DNA of 6,765 bases from Bacillota bacterium (lineage in GTDB: Bacteria; Bacillota; Sulfobacillia; JABLXB01), in the NCBI GenBank assembly GCA_024653225.1, contig JANLGA010000046.1, forward strand, positions 1 through 6,765, in the 5' to 3' direction. The notes beneath the pieces are model-generated. The model was not told where the DNA came from and ran no database searches. It saw only the letters and a list, made by a program, of their open reading frames with translations. Shown here piece by piece: positions 1-6,765 of this stretch; positions within the stretch are counted from its first letter, which is position 1, and each line of letters starts with the position of its first letter. Made by a program: the position numbers and the translations under genes.

Positions 1-1567
1 TGAAAGGATTCGTCTGCCTCATCCTACACGCTCACCTACCATACATCAGGCACCCCGACTACGAGGACTTCCGCGAAGAATGGTGGTTCTTCGAGGGGAT
101 GACGGAGTGCTACGTGCCGCTCGCGGACCTCCTTTCGCGGTTGAACAGGGAGGGTGTCCCCTACAGGATAACTCTCTCCCTGACCCCCACCCTCCTGTCC
201 ATGATGTCGGACCCGCTCATGCGCCGCAGGTACTCGAGGCACCTCGCGAGGCTCATCGAGCTGGCCCAGAGGGAGGTCGGCCGCCTGCAAGGCGACCGGG
301 TCTTCGAGCCGCTGGCGAGGATGTACCTGGAGAACTTCCTGCGCGTCAGGTTCCTGTACGAGGACGTGTACCAAACGGACATGGTACGCGCCTTTCGCGA
401 TCTGCAGGATTCCGGGTCCGTCGAGATCATGGCGAGCGCCGCGACCCACGGCTACCTGCCGCTGCTCGACCTGAACCGCGCCGCCGTCGAGGCGCAGGTG
501 GAGATCGGGGTCCGGGCGTACAGGCAGTTCTTCGGACGGCAGCCATCCGGGTTCTGGCTGCCGGAATGCGGTTACAGCCCCGGCCTCGACGAGTTGCTCG
601 CCTCGCGAGGGCTGCGGTATTTCATCCTCGAAACCCACGGCATACTGCACGCCACGCCTAGGCCCAGGTACGCATGTTTCGCCCCGGTGAAATGCCCGTC
701 GGGGGTCGCCGCCTTCGGACGGGACGTGGAAAGCTCCAAGCAGGTCTGGAGCGCCCGGGAGGGTTACCCGGGCGATCCCGACTACCGCGAGTTCTACAGG
801 GACATCGGCTACGACCGCGAGGAGGAGTACATATCGAGGTACTTGCCCGACGGCGACAGGGCGAACGTAGGCATAAAGTACTACCGCATAACCGGCAAGG
901 ACAGCGCGTTCAAGATGCCGTACGTCCCGGCCACGGCGCGCGACAAGGCGGCACTGCACGCGGGCAACTTCATGTTCAATAGGCAGAGCCAGGTCCAATA
1001 CTGGTCATCCACACTCGACAGGCCGCCCTTGATCACCTGTCCTTACGACGCCGAACTGTTCGGGCACTGGTGGTACGAAGGGCTGTGGTGGCTCGAGTTC
1101 CTGGTACGCAAGATGGCATTCGACCAAGACACGATAAGACTCGTAACGCCGTCCGAGTACCTCGACATGTTTCCGGGGGCGCAACCGTGCCAGCCGCACA
1201 CGTCGAGCTGGGGATACAGGGGGTACAACGAGGTATGGCTCGAGGGGAGCAATGACTGGCTCTACCGCCACCTGCCCAGAGGATGGCCGCCATGGCTCGC
1301 GCTCATCCGCACGCTTCCGGGAGTGTGCGAAGGGCACTCAACCAAGCGGCGCGCGAGCTGCTCCTCGCGGAGGCAAGCGACTGGGCTTTCATACTGAAAG
1401 CCGGAACCGTGACCGAATACGCGCGCCGTCGGGTCTTGTCCCACCTCGGTCGTTTCACGAGGATATACGACTCACTGCAGGACAACTCCCTCGACGAGGA
1501 GTGGCTCTCGGGCATCGAGTCGAGAGACAACATATTCCCCGACATTGACTACACGATCTACGCGTGA
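1..1567 (+). CDS. GH57 1,4-alpha-glucan branching enzyme (DUF1957 type), frame-shifted near its C-terminal domain
   Basis: Cytoplasmic enzyme predicted to cut alpha-1,4 glucan chains and re-attach them as alpha-1,6 branches. The first full codon is Lys at base 3. The visible 'tg' at 1-2 is probably the end of an ATG, GTG or TTG start whose first base and ribosome site lie outside the window. Counting that start as residue 1, the GH57 motifs run in order: HAHLPY (10-15), THGYLP (149-154), WLPECGY with presumed nucleophile Glu189, PYDAELFGHWW with presumed acid Asp350, then SWGYRGYNEVW and SNDW. Trp404 and Trp413 have the same nine-residue spacing as a functional Trp pair I recall in the Thermococcus enzyme TK1436. 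The frame holding these motifs stops at 1395-1397 after about 40 unrelated residues. The conserved helical C-terminus (RRALNQAARELLLAEASDW, ending NIFPDIDYTIYA) is in the -1 frame, about 1274-1567. As read, the product would lack this domain, so the gene is a recent pseudogene or carries a sequence error. The family call is very sure; functionality is not. Confidence 0.9.
1272..1285 (+). other. Frameshift point in the GH57 branching enzyme gene
   Basis: The conserved SNDWLYRHL sequence ends with the ctg codon at 1272-1274. After it the original frame turns into PRGWPPWLALIR, which does not resemble the family. From 1274 the -1 frame reads AQRMAAMARAHPHASGSV and runs straight into the conserved RRALNQAARELLL helix. 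The net loss is therefore 1 modulo 3 bases. One missing base (for example ctgg read as ctg before cccag) would give HLAQRM. Family members, as I remember them, usually read HLHKAxxRM, so a 7-base loss is also possible. There is no homopolymer longer than three bases and no classic -1 slippery heptamer here, so programmed frameshifting has no visible support. Confidence 0.8.
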
Positions 1568-1605
1568 ACCGCCTCGGCGCGCGGATCCATCGCGCGCGGT
1601 GCGTC
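1568..1605. other. Convergent 38-base gap with a GC-only inverted repeat
   Basis: This gap separates the stop codon of the branching enzyme from the stop codon of the operon's last gene on the opposite strand. It contains a perfect 7-base inverted repeat, gcgcgcg at 1577-1583 and cgcgcgc at 1591-1597, around a 7-base loop (gatccat). Because the genes converge, such a hairpin could form in transcripts from either side and might hinder both. No T-tract follows it on either strand, so it does not meet the standard for an intrinsic terminator. Short alternating GC repeats also arise by chance in such DNA, so the role is uncertain. Confidence 0.3.
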
Positions 1606-4056
1606 TCACGGCGCCTCGCTCGGCGAGTCCCTGAGCTCGGATACCTTCCGCGCGTAAGAGTCGGCGATCTCCTCCGCCACCTCCATCGAGGCGGCCTCGG
1701 TACAGATGTGGTAGGCGGGTTCGTCTTCGTCCGGCACTATGAGCGTCCAGTCTGACTGGCGCCTCACTCTAACCCCGTCTACCAGGTCGCTTTCATCGTG
1801 CGGGAGTCTCGCCGCAAGCGACCTCATGACCCGCCCTTTCTCTTCCCACGGGCAGTGCACGGTGCGCCGGACCATCCCGGAGGTCGGCGTGGTGTTGACG
1901 AGTTCCTCGAACGTCAATGCACGCCGGGCCCGCCACTCGATGAGCTTCAGCAGGCAGTACAGTCCGTCAAACCAGGCCCTGAATTGGGAGAATCCCGCCC
2001 TGTCTGAGTGGTCCAGCATCTTGCCCATGAGGGACGCAATCGAGGTCTTGGAGCGCAGCACTCGGCCGCCCAGGCGTCTCGCGAGATCCTCCGCGACTCC
2101 TGTAAAGTCGGCCGGCACGACGGCCGTCGAACCGGGGCACATTTCAAGAATGGCCCGTACCAGGAGCACCTTGAGAGTCTCGCCCGCGATCCGCCTACCC
2201 GATTCGTCCACGAGTGAAATGCCCTCCATCGTGGGACCGAATGCCACTCCGATCGAGGCGCCGTCGGCCCTCACGAGCTCCTCGATATCGCCCGCGTCGC
2301 CCACCCCGACCTGCCTGATATCGAGGCCGAATCGCTCGCCGGCCATGTTCACGATGTCTCCGGCGTCCGGGTGGTGAGAGGAGTAAACGCGCAGCCCCCG
2401 GCCGCGCACTGCTCCCGCGTCAACGTCGAGGGCCAGACTGCCGAGGTAGTCCGGCACCACCGACGGATAGAACGTCACCCTGCCCACCGAGTCGGCCGGT
2501 GCGCGACGGAAGTCGCCCCGAGCCAGGGCGTGGTTGAGCTTCCTCTGCCAATCGGCCGACAGGTTGGCACCCCGTCCATCGTACAGTTCCACGATCACCG
2601 AATCGTCGCCCGATGCCCCCCGCTTGACGGCCGCACCGCAGCAAGCCCCCAGCAGCCGGACCGCGAACCTCACCACGGGAGGCATCCCCAGGCCCAGGTC
2701 CACGACATCCAGGCCCGACGACGTCAACCCGCACGCCGCCGCCTGTTTGAGCATCTGCGCGGACGCGCGCGAGTCGGCCGCGACCACCGCCGTGCCGCGC
2801 TCAGCGAGGCCGGCGGACGCGACTCCGCCCAGGGCCCCGCAGACTCGCGTCACGGTTTCGGGGGTGACGTCCACGTTGGGGACGCCCGCCAGTCCGGTGC
2901 TCTTCACCTGCGACGCGGCCGCCACGTTGCCCCAAACGATGCTCTCGCGCACGGTCGCCGCCTTGCCGATGATCTTGCACGGCCACACCTTCACGCCCGG
3001 CCCGACGACGGAGTTCTCCCCGACCACGGTCTCGTCGGCTATCACCGCCGTCTCGAACACCTTGGCACCGGCCCTTACCTGCGTCCTGTCGCAGAGCACG
3101 GCGCCCCTGACCTCCGCCCCCTCTCCCACGCACACCCCGTCCCAGAGGACGGCCCTCCTCAGGGACGCCGAGCCGGCGATGTTGCAGTTCCTGCCCGTCA
3201 CGCAGTGCGGTCCCACGACGGCCCCCGCGGCAACGGTGGTTCCTTCACCTATGAGCACCGGCGGGATTACGACGGACTCCCTCGAGATCCGCGCACCGTT
3301 CCCCACCCACACCCCGGGACCGGACCGGGTCCCGGCAATACCCAGGCGAACCGTCCCGTCCATCGCATCCACCTGGGCCTGGCAGTATTGGGCCAGGTTA
3401 CCGATGTCGCACCAGTACCCGTAGAGGATGCAGCCGAACAGGGGCCTGCGCGCGGCGAGCATCGCCGGGAACAGGTCCTTGGAGAAATCGAAGGGCCTCC
3501 CCTCCGGCACCATTTCCAGCACGTCGGGGTCGAGCACGTAGACCCCCGTATTGACCGTGTCGCTGAACACTTCGCCCCACGAAGGCTTCTCGAGGAACCT
3601 CGCGATTGACCCGTCCTCCGCCGTGGTGACTATACCCAGCTCCACCGGGTTGGGCACCCTCGTCAGCCCCAGCGTCGCCTTGGCACCGCGCTCCCGGTGG
3701 AAACGGTACAGCGAGCCGAGGTCGAAGTCGGTCAACGCATCGCCGCTGACGACGATGAAGGGCTCGTCGAGGAACCTCGCCGCGTTCCTCACGGATCCCG
3801 CGGTGCCGAGCGGAGCGTTCTCCACCACGTACCTCATCCTCATGCCGAACTCGGACCCGTCGCCGAAGTAGTTCATTATGGCGGTCGGCATGAACTGGAG
3901 GGTCAACACGACCTCGGTTATCCCGTGCCTCTTCAGGAGATCGAGGGTGTGCTCGAGTATCGGCCTGCCCGCCACCGGGACCATCGGCTTGGGCTTGTTA
4001 CACGTCAGCGGGCGGAGCCTGGATCCCTCGCCCCCGGCCATTATGACTGCCTTCAC
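1606..4056 (-). CDS. Sugar-phosphate nucleotidyltransferase fused to a degenerate phosphomannomutase/phosphoglucomutase-like domain
   Basis: This 816-residue cytoplasmic protein has three parts. Residues 1 to about 235 are a nucleotidyltransferase that would join a sugar-1-phosphate to an NTP. It shows MAGGEGSRLRPLT with KPKPMVPV, LGTAGSV, the metal-binding VSGDALTDFD (Asp106), FLEKP (Lys157) and WCDIGN (Asp217). Residues about 245-375 are hexapeptide repeats (IGEGTTV, VGPGVKV and similar) of a left-handed beta-helix. Residues about 385-816 align with phosphohexomutases, for example VVAADSRASAQMLKQA and GLDVVDLGLGMPPVVRFAVR. The catalytic loops of that last part look lost (see findings). Database names for such fusions are mannose-1-phosphate guanylyltransferase/phosphomannomutase, but the base and sugar cannot be read from sequence; glucose is likely from context. 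The start is GTG at 4054-4056, where the canonical MKAVIMAGG N-terminus begins, with GGGAGG 10 bases upstream. It is last in the operon, 49 bases after the GT4 gene. Confidence 0.85.
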   Translation of the reverse strand: MKAVIMAGGEGSRLRPLTCNKPKPMVPVAGRPILEHTLDLLKRHGITEVVLTLQFMPTAIMNYFGDGSEFGMRMRYVVENAPLGTAGSVRNAARFLDEPFIVVSGDALTDFDLGSLYRFHRERGAKATLGLTRVPNPVELGIVTTAEDGSIARFLEKPSWGEVFSDTVNTGVYVLDPDVLEMVPEGRPFDFSKDLFPAMLAARRPLFGCILYGYWCDIGNLAQYCQAQVDAMDGTVRLGIAGTRSGPGVWVGNGARISRESVVIPPVLIGEGTTVAAGAVVGPHCVTGRNCNIAGSASLRRAVLWDGVCVGEGAEVRGAVLCDRTQVRAGAKVFETAVIADETVVGENSVVGPGVKVWPCKIIGKAATVRESIVWGNVAAASQVKSTGLAGVPNVDVTPETVTRVCGALGGVASAGLAERGTAVVAADSRASAQMLKQAAACGLTSSGLDVVDLGLGMPPVVRFAVRLLGACCGAAVKRGASGDDSVIVELYDGRGANLSADWQRKLNHALARGDFRRAPADSVGRVTFYPSVVPDYLGSLALDVDAGAVRGRGLRVYSSHHPDAGDIVNMAGERFGLDIRQVGVGDAGDIEELVRADGASIGVAFGPTMEGISLVDESGRRIAGETLKVLLVRAILEMCPGSTAVVPADFTGVAEDLARRLGGRVLRSKTSIASLMGKMLDHSDRAGFSQFRAWFDGLYCLLKLIEWRARRALTFEELVNTTPTSGMVRRTVHCPWEEKGRVMRSLAARLPHDESDLVDGVRVRRQSDWTLIVPDEDEPAYHICTEAASMEVAEEIADSYARKVSELRDSPSEAP

Positions 4057-4066
4057 GATGGTATCG

Positions 4067-4072
4067 CCTCCC
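4067..4072 (-). promoter_or_regulatory. Ribosome binding site for the nucleotidyltransferase fusion (GTG start)
   Basis: On the minus strand this reads GGGAGG, ten bases before the GTG at 4054-4056. It supports GTG rather than an internal ATG as the start, because the next ATG (MAGGEG) would remove the first beta-strand of the nucleotide-binding fold. The rest of the 49-base gap (4057-4105) contains a short self-complementary GGGGCACCCC, too tight to be a convincing regulatory hairpin. No promoter is evident. Confidence 0.7.
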
Positions 4073-4105
4073 GACTACCCGTCACGGGGTGCCCCGCCAC
4101 CCGGG

Positions 4106-5365
4106 TCACGTGCGCGCGTAGCCTCCTCTGTCGAAGAACGAGAGATTTCTCAAGACCGGGAAACCCGGCCGTCCCCCGCTCGCCTCGCCCCACCGGCTGC
4201 GGCGGTATTCCTCCAGCACCGTCGCGTAGACCTCGGCCGTCTCCTCGGCCACCCCGTCCCACGCATACTCGCGCAGCACCTTCCGGTACGCGTTCTCCTT
4301 CAGGTACGAGGCGTACGCCGGATCGCACAGGATGTGCAGGATCTCCGACGCGAGGCTGTGGGGATCGCCCGGTCGGCACTTCAGCCCGTCCACGCCGTGG
4401 TTCACGGTCTCGGCCAGCCCCCCGCAACCGGACACGACGACGGGGCATTTCGCCGCCATAGCCTCCAGCGCCACCAGTCCGAACGGTTCGTAGGTGCTGG
4501 GGAACACGGCGACGTCCGCCCACGAATAGAGCAGGTTTCTCAAGGTGTCGTCTATGTACCCCGTGAACGTGACGCACTCCGGCCCTCCCACCTGGGCCGC
4601 CTTCGCCTTCAGCCACGATTCGCTCGGTCCCGTCCCGGCGATGATGAACCGCGTCAGGGGCTTCACCCTCCTGACCTCGGGCACGGCATCGAGCAGCACC
4701 TGCACGCCCTTCTCGGGGACCAGGCGACCCACGAAGAACACCATCTGCTCCGACTTGTGCGCGAACTCTTCCCTCTTGCGGTCGGAGGCGCGCAATTCGA
4801 ACTCCGACGGGTCCACCCCGTTCCGGACCACGCGTATCTTATCGGCCGGCAGCTGGAGCACCTCGCGCAGCTCGTGCCTCATGTACTCACTGCAGCAAAT
4901 CACCTTCCAGGACTCGTACGTCAGCCACCACTCCACTTCGCCTATGTATCTCTGCCAGGCGTTGTGCAACCCCTGGTGCCTGCCGTGCTCCGTCGCGTGT
5001 ATCGTGGCAACGAGGGGTACCCTGCGCGCGTGCTTCAGCGCGCGGGCCGCCGGCGCCCCCAGCCAGTCGTGACAGTGTATTATGTCTACACCGCTTCTGT
5101 GCGTCAGCCCCATCGCCCGCTCGAGGAGGCTGACGTTGAGTTGGAGGACCCACGGCACGAATTCGGGCGGATTGAGCCGATAGGGGGCGGCGCGGTGGAC
5201 CATTACGCCGTCCGCTCGCCACTGCGTCGCGGACTCCTCCCCGACCGTGAGCACATCCACCTGTATTCCCTTCCGGACGAGCGCCCTGGATAGGTGCCAG
5301 ACGTGTCTGGCCAGGCCGCCGATGTTCCTCGGCGGAAACTCCCACGAGATCATCAATACCCTCAA
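4106..5365 (-). CDS. GT4-family glycosyltransferase, probable glycogen (alpha-1,4-glucan) synthase
   Basis: Predicted cytoplasmic retaining glycosyltransferase of 419 residues with the two-Rossmann GT-B fold. It likely transfers glucose from a nucleotide donor to a growing alpha-glucan. The N-terminal domain has WEFPPRNIGGLARHV (8-22, glycine-rich donor loop), IIHCHDW (95-101) and TIHATEHGRHQG (121-132), then IEWWLTYES-like EVEWWLTYESW. The C-terminal domain has VVRNGVDP (179-186), FVGRLVPEKG (211-220, Arg214 and Lys219 expected at the donor phosphates), STYEPFGLVALEAMA (290-304, the E-x7-E pair Glu293/Glu301) and GGLAETV (315-321). The start is TTG at 5363-5365, giving the normal MRVLMISWEF beginning, with GGAGGGG 8 bases upstream. 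The frame is open further, to 5452, but that extension is not family-like and lies inside the upstream gene. The start overlaps the upstream stop as TTGA, suggesting translational coupling. The debranching neighbour favours glycogen synthase over sucrose-, maltose-1-phosphate- or cell-wall-type GT4 enzymes, but donor and product are inferred. Confidence 0.75.
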   Translation of the reverse strand: MRVLMISWEFPPRNIGGLARHVWHLSRALVRKGIQVDVLTVGEESATQWRADGVMVHRAAPYRLNPPEFVPWVLQLNVSLLERAMGLTHRSGVDIIHCHDWLGAPAARALKHARRVPLVATIHATEHGRHQGLHNAWQRYIGEVEWWLTYESWKVICCSEYMRHELREVLQLPADKIRVVRNGVDPSEFELRASDRKREEFAHKSEQMVFFVGRLVPEKGVQVLLDAVPEVRRVKPLTRFIIAGTGPSESWLKAKAAQVGGPECVTFTGYIDDTLRNLLYSWADVAVFPSTYEPFGLVALEAMAAKCPVVVSGCGGLAETVNHGVDGLKCRPGDPHSLASEILHILCDPAYASYLKENAYRKVLREYAWDGVAEETAEVYATVLEEYRRSRWGEASGGRPGFPVLRNLSFFDRGGYART

Positions 5366-6765
5366 CCCGAGATCCCCTCCAGCCCCGCGTGTTCCGGCCC
5401 GATCTCGAGATAGTCCTCCACATAGGCCCTGAGTATCTCCCCGACGCTCCAAGCCTGCGAGACGCAGCCGCCCGGTTCGTGTGGGGGGTCGCCGTCGAAC
5501 AGCTCCGAAATGGTTCCGAGCCCCGCGTCACATAGGTGTCGCTTGAACGGCTCGAGCAGCCGGCCTGCCAGGGATCGGGACGCCTCGGCGTACCCGTCCG
5601 CGCGCCTAATCGCCGTCACCAGGGGGCCGGTCAGCCACGGCCACGCGGTGCCCTGGTGGTATGCTGAATCCCTTTCCGCAGGGCCGCCGCGGTAGCGCCC
5701 CACATATTGATCATCCCTGGGGCTCAGGGTCCTCATTCCAAAGGGCGTGTAAAGCTCTTCCATGATCGCCCGCAACGCGGAGGCGGCCTTGTCCCCGGTA
5801 AGCAGAGGAAAGGGCAGGAACATGCAAATGACCTGGTTCGGCCTCAGGCCGGGGTCCGGACCGTCCGGGCCCCTTACGTCAATCGCGACTCCCCTCTCGG
5901 CGTCCCACATCAGCCACTCGAATGACTTCCTCATCCGGGCCGCCGCCGAGAGGTATCGCTCCGCGGCGTCTGCGTAGCGACCCCCGAGGACTCGGGTCAG
6001 GCGGGCCGCGACGTGCAGCGCGTTATACCAAAGCCCGTTCATCTCGACGGCCCAGCCCACCCGCGGAGTCACGGCGCGCCCGTCAACCATCGCGTCCATC
6101 CAGGTCAGCGGGGCCACGTCGTCTCCCTGCCACAGCATGCCGTTGGGAGTCGAGTGTATCCCGAAGCGCGTCCCCCTCGCGTACGCCTCGACGATTTGCA
6201 TCACCGCGTCCACCGTCTCCGACAGCAGGTCCAGGTCCGCGGTGTACTCCAGGTATTTCCAGAGGGCGTAGACGAACCACAGCGATGCGTCCGCGGAGCG
6301 GTAATCGGCATCGCGCCCCGGCGCGGGGATCCTGTTCGGGATCAGGCCGTCCCGCAAGCACGCGCAGAAACGGCGGATCACACCCCGCGCCTCGTCGAAC
6401 CGGCCGGTCACGAGGCAAAGACCGGGTAAGGCGATGAAGGCGTCCCTGCCCCACTCCTCGAACCACGGGTAGCCGGCCAGCACCGACGTCTCACGGGGTT
6501 CCACCCCGCCGGCAACCACCGGACCGCCGCCCGCAGGGTCGTTCGAACCCCCGGGATCCGCGCGGGCGACTCGAATGCCCCTCACCACGAACGAGTCTGC
6601 GGCGGTAAACAGCGCCTTCTCGAACGACCCATCCCTCGTGGGGGTTCCGGTGCACCCCGCAAAGTCGGCTCCCCCGGGGCGTCCGCTGCCAGTGACTTGT
6701 CCGAAGGCAACGTCGAGCCTCGAACCCGCGCGGGCGATCCTCGCCCGCAAATCCCTTTCCTGCCG
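5362..6765 (-). CDS. Glycogen debranching enzyme, amylo-alpha-1,6-glucosidase domain (GDE_C / GH133-like), 5' end outside window
   Basis: Only the last 467 residues are visible. The frame is open to the window edge, so the start and most of the N-terminal beta-sandwich domain (GDE_N) are missing; bacterial and archaeal relatives are usually well over 600 residues. The enzyme would hydrolyse alpha-1,6 branch stubs in glycogen in the cytoplasm. Numbering from the window edge, conserved (alpha/alpha)6-barrel motifs are AGYPWFEEWGRDAFIALPGL (97-116), GLIPNRIP (140-147), LTWMDA (220-225), NGLWYNAL (243-250), RPNQVI (308-313), ERDSAYHQGTAWPW (364-377), ISELFDGDPPHEP (419-431) and QAWS (437-440). 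The catalytic acids are likely in the LTWMDA and ELFDG regions, but I did not assign them. Residues about 62-94, between ADSFVVRG and LAGYPWF, form a Gly/Pro/Ala-rich stretch that looks longer than usual. It is the first visible gene of the operon, and its stop overlaps the GT4 start by four bases. Confidence 0.9.
   Translation of the reverse strand, partial: RQERDLRARIARAGSRLDVAFGQVTGSGRPGGADFAGCTGTPTRDGSFEKALFTAADSFVVRGIRVARADPGGSNDPAGGGPVVAGGVEPRETSVLAGYPWFEEWGRDAFIALPGLCLVTGRFDEARGVIRRFCACLRDGLIPNRIPAPGRDADYRSADASLWFVYALWKYLEYTADLDLLSETVDAVMQIVEAYARGTRFGIHSTPNGMLWQGDDVAPLTWMDAMVDGRAVTPRVGWAVEMNGLWYNALHVAARLTRVLGGRYADAAERYLSAAARMRKSFEWLMWDAERGVAIDVRGPDGPDPGLRPNQVICMFLPFPLLTGDKAASALRAIMEELYTPFGMRTLSPRDDQYVGRYRGGPAERDSAYHQGTAWPWLTGPLVTAIRRADGYAEASRSLAGRLLEPFKRHLCDAGLGTISELFDGDPPHEPGGCVSQAWSVGEILRAYVEDYLEIGPEHAGLEGISG
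5374..5380 (-). promoter_or_regulatory. Ribosome binding site deciding the TTG start of the GT4 gene
   Basis: On the minus strand this reads GGAGGGG and ends eight bases before the TTG at 5363-5365. It lies inside the last codons of the debranching enzyme gene. The good match and spacing, with the TTGA stop-start overlap, fix the rare TTG as the start and argue against the longer open frame reaching 5452. Confidence 0.75.

Noticed and set aside
36..998. Minus-strand open frame of 320 codons opposite the GH57 gene
   Set aside because: It is antisense to the GH57 catalytic motifs, has biased composition and no recognisable family. It is a high-GC artefact.
1272..1285. Programmed -1 ribosomal frameshift in the branching enzyme
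   Set aside because: There is no slippery heptamer of the X XXY YYZ type, and I saw no convincing downstream pseudoknot. Mutation or sequence error is simpler.
2371..3609. Plus-strand open frame of 412 codons opposite the nucleotidyltransferase fusion
   Set aside because: It has an Arg/His/Pro/Ala-biased composition with no motif, and lies entirely antisense to a well-supported gene.
4078..4100. Possible hairpin or riboregulator in the 49-base gap before the fusion gene
   Set aside because: The GGGGCACCCC core leaves a loop too small for a stable hairpin. There is no T-tract, and the gap is short for a riboswitch.
3878..5293. Long plus-strand open frame (471 codons) opposite the GT4 gene and the start of the fusion gene
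   Set aside because: It is antisense to genes with clear family motifs. Its product is rich in Arg, Pro, His and Gly with no recognisable domain, as expected for shadow frames in GC-rich DNA.
5366..5452. N-terminal extension of the GT4 protein back to 5452
   Set aside because: The extra 29 residues are not family-like and lie within the debranching gene. A strong ribosome site and the TTG at 5363-5365 give the canonical N-terminus.

Overview
The window carries four protein-coding genes that together look like an alpha-glucan (glycogen-like storage polysaccharide) locus of a high-GC bacterium. One gene is on the plus strand. The other three run as a compact operon on the minus strand and converge on it. 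No RNA genes, mobile elements, CRISPR arrays or long non-coding stretches were seen. The longest gap between genes is 49 bases.

Organism: the DNA is GC-rich (estimated by eye at a little over 60%), with strong purine-rich Shine-Dalgarno sequences and non-ATG starts (GTG and TTG). AGG and ATA codons are used freely despite the high GC. The gene set is a GH57 branching enzyme, a GT4 synthase, a GH133-type debranching enzyme and a nucleotidyltransferase fused to a phosphomannomutase-like domain. From memory this resembles thermophilic or anaerobic Bacillota (Moorella/Desulfotomaculum-like lineages); the fusion protein also occurs in cyanobacteria. The assignment is an inference and no genus is claimed.

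Layout: 1-1567 (+) is a GH57/DUF1957 1,4-alpha-glucan branching enzyme. The window begins on the second base of its presumed start codon, and the reading frame breaks near 1272-1285. A 38-base convergent gap (1568-1605) holds a short GC-only inverted repeat. 1606-4056 (-) is an 816-residue nucleotidyltransferase / left-handed beta-helix / phosphohexomutase-like fusion with a GTG start. After a 49-base gap comes 4106-5365 (-), a 419-residue GT4 glycosyltransferase with a TTG start that overlaps the preceding stop by 4 bases (TTGA). 5362-6765 (-) is the C-terminal 467 residues of a glycogen debranching enzyme whose start lies beyond the window.

How they fit together: transcription of the operon runs debranching enzyme -> GT4 synthase -> nucleotidyltransferase fusion. 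A plausible model is that the fusion makes or senses the sugar nucleotide, GT4 elongates the glucan, GH57 adds branches and the debranching enzyme trims alpha-1,6 branch points. The points most worth following are the frameshift in the branching enzyme and the loss of all four recognisable catalytic loops in the hexomutase-like half of the fusion.
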